A stretch of 64,000 nt of DNA from assembly GCF_034932105.1 (NCBI RefSeq), contig NZ_JAYGIG010000122.1:1-64000 (forward strand), given 5' to 3'. Below, in pieces: positions 59,738 through 64,000 of this stretch (position 1 is the first letter of the stretch; every line of letters starts with the position of its first letter). Under the pieces are notes generated by a model. The model made no database searches and was not told where the DNA came from. It saw only the letters and a list, made by a program, of their open reading frames with translations. Both the position numbers and the translations under genes were made by a program. Source of the stretch: Leptothoe sp034932105. GTDB lineage: Bacteria > Cyanobacteriota > Cyanobacteriia > Phormidesmidales > Phormidesmidaceae.

Positions 59738-61180
59738 TCAACTGCTAACCACAGCCATGGCGGGTACCTTTGCCGCTTCAGCTTCGTCTAACTCCGCCAA
59801 CAGACTTTCTGCTAACTGGCGCTTCTTGTCCGCATCCATTTTCTTCAGCTCGTTGTTGAGCACCCGCTCATTCACAGACTGGTTCCAATAGTCGAGACTT
59901 TCAAACCCAAGCAAGGCAGACTTGCCCACAAACTGTCGCAAAATCTCGTTGGTAGGACCCATCACCCAACCCGCTTTGCCATCCCGCAGGTAGCGCTCCA
60001 CTTCCATATCTTTCTTGAAGCCAGAACCGCCGCAGGCGTGGAGCATTTTGTCACACACATGGGCCACATTCTTCGCCGCTGAGAATTTAATTTGCCAATA
60101 CCAGTGGAGATAGGCCGACCGAGGTAGGGCGGTAATATCGGCATGCAATGACCAGTCACAATCATGGGTTAATTTATCCATCAATTGACCCATGGAGAAC
60201 GTATACATGCGGCAGGCACTGGTGTCGATAATTGCCTCACCAAAATAGTCCTGAATGGTGGGATAGTCCGCCACCCGCATACCCACATCCACATGTTTTT
60301 TGCGAGTAACATGCTTTTTCGCAATGTCGATGGCCCCCATGGCAATGCCATTCCAACAGGCGGAGGAGCAAAGTAAGAAAAACGGATCGACAATCTCGTC
60401 ATTGGAGGATACCCCATCCCCCGCTGGTCCCACCATGCGCTGGGCGGGAATGGTAACCCCATCCACCAACAGCGTCCCGGACTGATTACCCCGCAACCCT
60501 AGGGCATCCCACTTGTGGGGTTCCGCCTGAACCTCGTCTCCATAGATCAGAAAACAGGAGAGGTCAGAATAGTCTCCAGCAAAGTCAGGGCTGGTGGTTT
60601 GGACGATGTACCAATCGGCAAAGCCGGCGGAGGTGGTCCAGGAGGCTCGCTTGAATACCTGCCAACCGTCACCGGTGGACTTGGCCTTGGAGGAAACCGG
60701 ATACCAGAAGTGGGAGCCGGTTTCTGGATCAGAATAGGAGAGGGTGCCGATCAGTACTTCAGCATCCAGTCGCTTTAGGAGTGATTGCAATTCTGGATTG
60801 TCATGGGCCCGGAATAGGGCGGCGGCAACCGCCCCCAAATGCATGGTAAAACACATGGCCGTACTGGGACAGCCATAGCGGGCGATGGTTTCCACCACCA
60901 TGGCGGCACAAATATGGTTTTCTCCTAACCCCCCCCATTCCTGGGGGACAAACAGACCTAACAGCCCCAGGGACGCCAAGGCTTTGAAGTTTTCGCGGGG
61001 GTAGATCAGGTTGCGGTCAGATGCGATCGCATTCGGCCGTAGTACCTTGGCACACAGGTCAATCAGTTTCGCCTGGATGGTCTGTTGTGCTGGAGTAAGC
61101 AGCCACTGGGGGTCAAAGTCCCCACTGAGACCGTTAAACGGATTTTCGAGGGGTGGATTCGTCAAAATTTCGGTCGTCAT
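59738..61180 (-). CDS. Acyl-CoA-dehydrogenase-fold flavoprotein without the catalytic Glu
   Basis: A 480-aa protein of the acyl-CoA dehydrogenase superfamily: LLGLFVPQEWGGLGE, TMHLGAVAAALF, ETGSHFWYPVSSKAK, WDALGLRGNQSGTLLVDGV, KFSAAKNVAHVCDKMLHACGGSGFKKDMEVERYLRDGKAGWVMGPTNEILRQFVGK. Dehydrogenases normally have Glu in a YEG context where this one reads VMGPTNE. Group D flavin monooxygenases and amine N-hydroxylases share the fold and the change. Given the amine setting, N- or C-oxygenation of an amine is more likely than beta-oxidation. A flavin reductase is not encoded nearby. The length exceeds normal dehydrogenases by 90 residues. Confidence 0.82.
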   Translation of the reverse strand: MTTEILTNPPLENPFNGLSGDFDPQWLLTPAQQTIQAKLIDLCAKVLRPNAIASDRNLIYPRENFKALASLGLLGLFVPQEWGGLGENHICAAMVVETIARYGCPSTAMCFTMHLGAVAAALFRAHDNPELQSLLKRLDAEVLIGTLSYSDPETGSHFWYPVSSKAKSTGDGWQVFKRASWTTSAGFADWYIVQTTSPDFAGDYSDLSCFLIYGDEVQAEPHKWDALGLRGNQSGTLLVDGVTIPAQRMVGPAGDGVSSNDEIVDPFFLLCSSACWNGIAMGAIDIAKKHVTRKKHVDVGMRVADYPTIQDYFGEAIIDTSACRMYTFSMGQLMDKLTHDCDWSLHADITALPRSAYLHWYWQIKFSAAKNVAHVCDKMLHACGGSGFKKDMEVERYLRDGKAGWVMGPTNEILRQFVGKSALLGFESLDYWNQSVNERVLNNELKKMDADKKRQLAESLLAELDEAEAAKVPAMAVVSS

Positions 61181-61237
61181 GGGGGCTTAGGAACTGATGA
61201 AAAAAAATTAAAAGAAAACGTCCTCAGACCTACGTCT

Positions 61238-62137
61238 TCAGACAACAGCCGCAGCTGCGGCTGCCAACGGATCGGCACAGTAATCAGCTAAATGGGGACT
61301 GCGATACCCATCTTCTTGCCATAAAATCGGAAAGAAACTCTCATCCATGCGAGTATCGCCCACCCGCTTGTAGCGCCCGTAGATATAACCCGGCTCATGC
61401 ACTGGGTGGAATTGGGCTTGGGCTGGAATCGTATGTAGGCCAATACTATGGAATGTGCCCTCCGTGCGAGTGGTCTGGCACAGCCCATGCCAGGTGCGCC
61501 CATGGTGAAAGGCACAGCCCCCGGCCGGAACTTCCACAAAGACTAACTCCGGCTCATCCACCCCAGCATTCTCTGCCGCCTGCAACATGGCCCAGCGATA
61601 GTCCTTTTTCGGCGCATGGAACTCACCCTCCACGTTGGCCAGGGGCCATTTGTGGGAGCCCTTGGCATAGACCAAGGTGCCATCCGCCGGGGTGGCATCG
61701 TCCAGGGCAATCCAGCAGGTCATCATGGCGGCTGGGTCTAAATAGTCGATGTAGGCCCCGTCCTGGTGCATGGCCACGGGCTTAGCCTGGGGAGGCTTCA
61801 TCCACATGCTGTCCTGGCCAATGCGGGCACCGGTCCAACCGCCTAAGGTGGCGGTGAGACGGCCAATTTCTGAGGAAAGGACGAGGCTGGCAATGGTGCG
61901 ATCGCATTTCCACGCGTTACACATTTCCCGAGTTATATCCGGCAGACTCAAGCCTGGCCGCCAATACCACTCATCGGGATAGATGCCCGTATCAAAGTCT
62001 CCATGAAACAGGGGGCCTAAACGACTCACCAGCTGTCCGACAAAATCGGAAGGCAAGAAATTTTCCAGAATCAAAAATCCATCCTCTTGGAACTGACGAA
62101 TCTGTTCCTGAGAAAGCTGAACAGGCTGATAAACCAT
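61238..62137 (-). CDS. PhyH-family oxygenase paralog 3, intact iron site, altered 2OG anchor
   Basis: A 299-aa paralog of the two PhyH proteins above. The iron ligands are present: HQD in VAMHQDGAYIDY and His in FHHGRTWHGLC. At the position where the other paralogs have the 2-oxoglutarate Arg (VRRSMVLAY), it has TFHSIGLHT, so the canonical carboxylate anchor is missing. The gene starts 90 bases from a divergent solute-binding-protein gene, and the gap contains a 17-bp motif shared with the last gene of the window. It follows the flavoprotein gene in the opposite order of transcription, 57 bases apart, so the two are in one unit. Confidence 0.86.
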   Translation of the reverse strand: MVYQPVQLSQEQIRQFQEDGFLILENFLPSDFVGQLVSRLGPLFHGDFDTGIYPDEWYWRPGLSLPDITREMCNAWKCDRTIASLVLSSEIGRLTATLGGWTGARIGQDSMWMKPPQAKPVAMHQDGAYIDYLDPAAMMTCWIALDDATPADGTLVYAKGSHKWPLANVEGEFHAPKKDYRWAMLQAAENAGVDEPELVFVEVPAGGCAFHHGRTWHGLCQTTRTEGTFHSIGLHTIPAQAQFHPVHEPGYIYGRYKRVGDTRMDESFFPILWQEDGYRSPHLADYCADPLAAAAAAVV

Positions 62138-62200
62138 AAAAGCACCCCTGATGCTTTAAAACGGAGATGTCCAGTTGACAAAACAATCTGGACGTTCTCT

Positions 62201-62217
62201 ACTTGTCATAATAAGTT
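62201..62217. promoter_or_regulatory. Shared 17-bp operator candidate, copy 1
   Basis: ACTTGTCATAATAAGTT, an imperfect palindrome, lies between two divergent genes. Its reverse complement is found at 63205-63221 upstream of the second ligase gene. The identity of 17 bases in two non-coding places 1 kb apart suggests a regulator site. Confidence 0.65.
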
Positions 62218-62254
62218 GTAAGCTTATTTGCGATGTGCCCTTTGCTACCCTTTT

Positions 62255-62986
62255 ATGGAATCTCAAGAATTGTTAACAGCTAATTTAACAGTCCAGCCGG
62301 GTTACTTAAATATTGTGGCCAGTGACTTTGATGCCCGTCCCATGAGTTATCTAACGGAGGATGGACAGCGGGCGGGCTATGAACCTGACTTAACTCGGAC
62401 CATCTGTAAACAGCTGGGGTTAACACCGGTTTGGCACAACTTGCCCATGGCGGAGTTCTATAGCTCCATGGCCACCGGCAACTACGATGTGGTGTGGTTC
62501 AACCAGGCCATCACCCCAGGCAGGCAACAGCAGGTCACCTTTACCCAACCCTATGGCTTGTTTGATGAGTCTGTTTTAGTCAGGGCGACCAACCCGGCAG
62601 CCTCTCCAGAGGATTTGGCCGGTCAGCGGGTGGGAGGATTGGCCGATAGTACGAATATTGCCCTGGTGGACGGTTTCCCAGGGGCAACGGCGGTGCCCTA
62701 TCCTGGCAGTGACAAGGTTTTGCCTGAAATGTTGGCAGCCCTGAGGGCGGGAGAAATCGACGCCCTAATTGATGACGAGTTGGTGCTGCTAGTGGCCGAA
62801 GCAGAAGATCCGAACCTGCGCATGGCCTTTAGTCTGCCCACACGAGCCCCCTTTGCCATTGGCGTAGCGAAAAACCGACCGGAATTGTCAGAGAAGCTAG
62901 ACAATTGTCTCTCCAGTTTGATCATGGATGGCACCTTGGCCCAATTGTGGGCCCAATGGATTCCCTGGAAACCTTTCCCGTTTTAA
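62255..62986 (+). CDS. Amino-acid-type solute-binding protein without signal peptide
   Basis: A 243-aa type II periplasmic-binding-protein fold of the glutamine/arginine-binding type: DARPMSYLTEDGQRAGYEPDLTRTICKQLGL, GNYDVVWFNQAITPGRQQQVTFTQPYGLFDESVLVR, DLAGQRVGGLADSTN and FAIGVAKNRPELSEKLDNCLSSLIMDGTLAQLW. Such proteins normally have a signal peptide or lipobox; here, even counting nine codons to a TTG at 62228, the N-terminus is short and hydrophilic. It is thus probably cytoplasmic and a sensor or transferase partner, or it is exported in an unusual way. No permease or ATPase is beside it. Confidence 0.75.
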   Translation: MESQELLTANLTVQPGYLNIVASDFDARPMSYLTEDGQRAGYEPDLTRTICKQLGLTPVWHNLPMAEFYSSMATGNYDVVWFNQAITPGRQQQVTFTQPYGLFDESVLVRATNPAASPEDLAGQRVGGLADSTNIALVDGFPGATAVPYPGSDKVLPEMLAALRAGEIDALIDDELVLLVAEAEDPNLRMAFSLPTRAPFAIGVAKNRPELSEKLDNCLSSLIMDGTLAQLWAQWIPWKPFPF

Positions 62987-63265
62987 TTAATTTTTTTAAT
63001 CAATTCCAAGACATACAACCATTGCTGATGTTCGGGATAATTTTTTAAGCTGAAAGATTCTGGCAAACTGCCCCTGATCTTGCTCGGATTATCCCCTAAA
63101 TCAGCAATAGCTTAGTCTGATCCCATTCAGCCCTGGAATTTTGCCATCGAGGAAACCATCGACTTGGCTACGATCTTGGCTACGATTTAGTAACCTTCGA
63201 CACAAACTTATTATGACAAGTTGGTTTTTACTATAACAACTGCCCCATAGCTGGAGATTCCTATT
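62987..63265. other. Leader region of the second ligase gene
   Basis: 280 bases without a gene. It includes the second copy of the 17-bp motif (63205-63221) and a small direct repeat TCTTGGCTACGAT/CTTGGCTACGAT near 63162-63188. Confidence 0.55.
63205..63221. promoter_or_regulatory. Shared 17-bp operator candidate, copy 2
   Basis: AACTTATTATGACAAGT is the reverse complement of 62201-62217. It stands 45 bases in front of the ligase start and could overlap its promoter. Confidence 0.65.
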
Positions 63266-64000
63266 GTGACCGGAGTTCTCACCCAATCCCCCTCTTCCAC
63301 AGAGGTGACGTTAACGGATTTAGAGGCTTATGTTCAGTCGGATGGCCGAGTTGAGTTAGTACAGCAGGTGCGGGCCAAAATTAACGAGCTGGGTATTCAA
63401 TACATCTACTACCAGTTTGTTTCCCTGACTGGCAAAATCACCGGTAAAGGTGCGCCTGCCGACCATTGGGAAACCATGGCAGAAAAGGGGATTCAGCTGG
63501 TCTATGGGGCGACCGTAAATCTCGCCCTTGACCGGACTCAAAATTATTTGGGCTATGGGCCCGAATCAGCCGAGCTAGTGGCAATTCCCGATCCTGAGAC
63601 CTTTTGCCAGCTACCGTGGGATAAGCGCGTCGCCAGGGTCTACTGTTTCTGTTTTCGCAACCGCGAAGAAGAGGAAAATCCCGGTGCTTTTCTGACCAGC
63701 GACTGTCGCGGCAATCTCAAGCGCATCCACGATGAATTTAAACTAAAGCACGGGCTACAGCTACGCCATGGCTGTGAGCCCGAAATGATGTGGCTCAAAA
63801 AGGGCCCTGACGGCAAGCCCGACGGTGGCGCTACCAAGCCCAACTGTTACCACATTGATCAGTTTGAAGAACTACGTCCGGTGTTTCTGCGAGTGATTGA
63901 ATACAGCCGCGCCATGGGGCTGGATATGATCCAGGGAGACCATGAAGATGCACCGGGGCAGCTAGAGTTAAACTTTATGTATGACGATGCGTTGCGAACC
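63266..64000 (+). CDS. Glutamine-synthetase-family ligase, N-terminal part, cut by window end
   Basis: The frame stays open to the last base (245 codons). It begins at GTG with GGAG 9 bases upstream; TTG two bases earlier is in another frame. Residues 25-130 form the GS N-terminal beta-grasp (VELVQQVRAKINELGIQYIYYQFVSLTGKITGKGAPADHWETM). HGCEPEMMWLKKG is the first metal-binding Glu block and GDHEDAPGQLELNFMYDDAL the second. The layout resembles GlnT/type III-like GS paralogs and gamma-glutamylmethylamide synthetases. It is not closely similar to the ligase at 50.2 kb, so two distinct gamma-glutamyl ligases serve this region. Catalytic His and Arg blocks lie beyond the window. Confidence 0.82.
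   Translation, partial: MTGVLTQSPSSTEVTLTDLEAYVQSDGRVELVQQVRAKINELGIQYIYYQFVSLTGKITGKGAPADHWETMAEKGIQLVYGATVNLALDRTQNYLGYGPESAELVAIPDPETFCQLPWDKRVARVYCFCFRNREEEENPGAFLTSDCRGNLKRIHDEFKLKHGLQLRHGCEPEMMWLKKGPDGKPDGGATKPNCYHIDQFEELRPVFLRVIEYSRAMGLDMIQGDHEDAPGQLELNFMYDDALRT

Noticed and set aside
48277..62137. Naming one of the PhyH proteins PhnY
   Set aside because: The superfamily is right, but the shared GIYPDEW motif and the location in a separate nitrogen cluster do not support orthology to PhnY; one paralog is not even catalytically competent.
1..64000. tRNA or rRNA genes
   Set aside because: No cloverleaf-type GTTCGA(A/T)TC contexts or ribosomal RNA segments were recognised by eye; a tRNAscan run would settle it.

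Overview
The window comes from a cyanobacterium. The HIP1 octamer GCGATCGC recurs throughout. There is a DesA-type delta-12 acyl-lipid desaturase, a DUF1816 protein, a DUF1574 protein, Ycf48-like propeller repeats and several proteins of cyanobacterial type. The genus cannot be named from sequence alone. No rRNA, tRNA or CRISPR array was recognised.

Layout. 1-3.4 kb is scarred accessory DNA: the end of an IS66-type element interrupts a NACHT ATPase gene, followed by two unknown ORFs, a perfect 39-bp palindrome and a possible solo attC site. 3.4-5.2 kb holds an ArsR-type repressor with an operator overlapping its start codon and a transglutaminase-like protein. 5.3-19.8 kb is a complete phosphonate locus. 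A leftward C-P lyase operon (phnG-H-GNAT-I-J-K-L-M plus a second phnM, a PhnZ-like HD oxygenase and a GpdQ-like phosphodiesterase) faces a rightward phnF-phnC-phnD-phnE set. One 18-bp operator lies in front of both phnG/phnF and phnC, in opposite orientations. 19.8-34.5 kb is ordinary chromosome: LysE exporter, two-component proteins, glycosyltransferase, desaturase, TRIC-type channel, a drug/lipid ABC exporter with a decayed antitoxin gene between its two genes, and a DUF1574 protein. At 35.5-39.5 kb a 1306-residue propeller plus HTTM membrane protein sits between two direct repeats.

40.5-47.4 kb is a degenerate integron. The N-terminal part of an integron integrase runs rightward, cut off by an ISAzo13-type transposase remnant. 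A leftward cassette array starts at an attI-like core and contains five recognisable attC sites, four of them 86-87 bp. Cassettes carry a muramoyl amidase plus holin-like protein, two unknowns (one with a HEPN RX4H motif), a PD-(D/E)XK nuclease-like protein, a lipoprotein and a Coq4-like protein. A REP-associated tyrosine transposase flanked by inverted REPs has inserted into the array. Four repeats at a 40-41 bp period lie between attI and the integrase.

47.4-64 kb is a nitrogen-compound cluster that I cannot match to a described pathway. It holds three PhyH-type oxygenase paralogs, a glutamine-amidotransferase-like protein with Ser in place of the nucleophilic Cys, two glutamine-synthetase-family ligases (the second cut by the window end), an Amt channel, a DUF1989-GcvT fusion, a copper amine oxidase, an acyl-CoA-dehydrogenase-fold flavoprotein without the usual catalytic Glu, and a solute-binding protein without a signal peptide. 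I infer oxidation of an imported or endogenous amine, release of ammonia and one-carbon units, and re-assimilation by the synthetases. One oxygenase paralog has lost two of three iron ligands and its gene overlaps that of an intact paralog by ATGA, which suggests an active/inactive pair. A 17-bp motif in front of both the third oxygenase/binding-protein pair and the second synthetase suggests common control.
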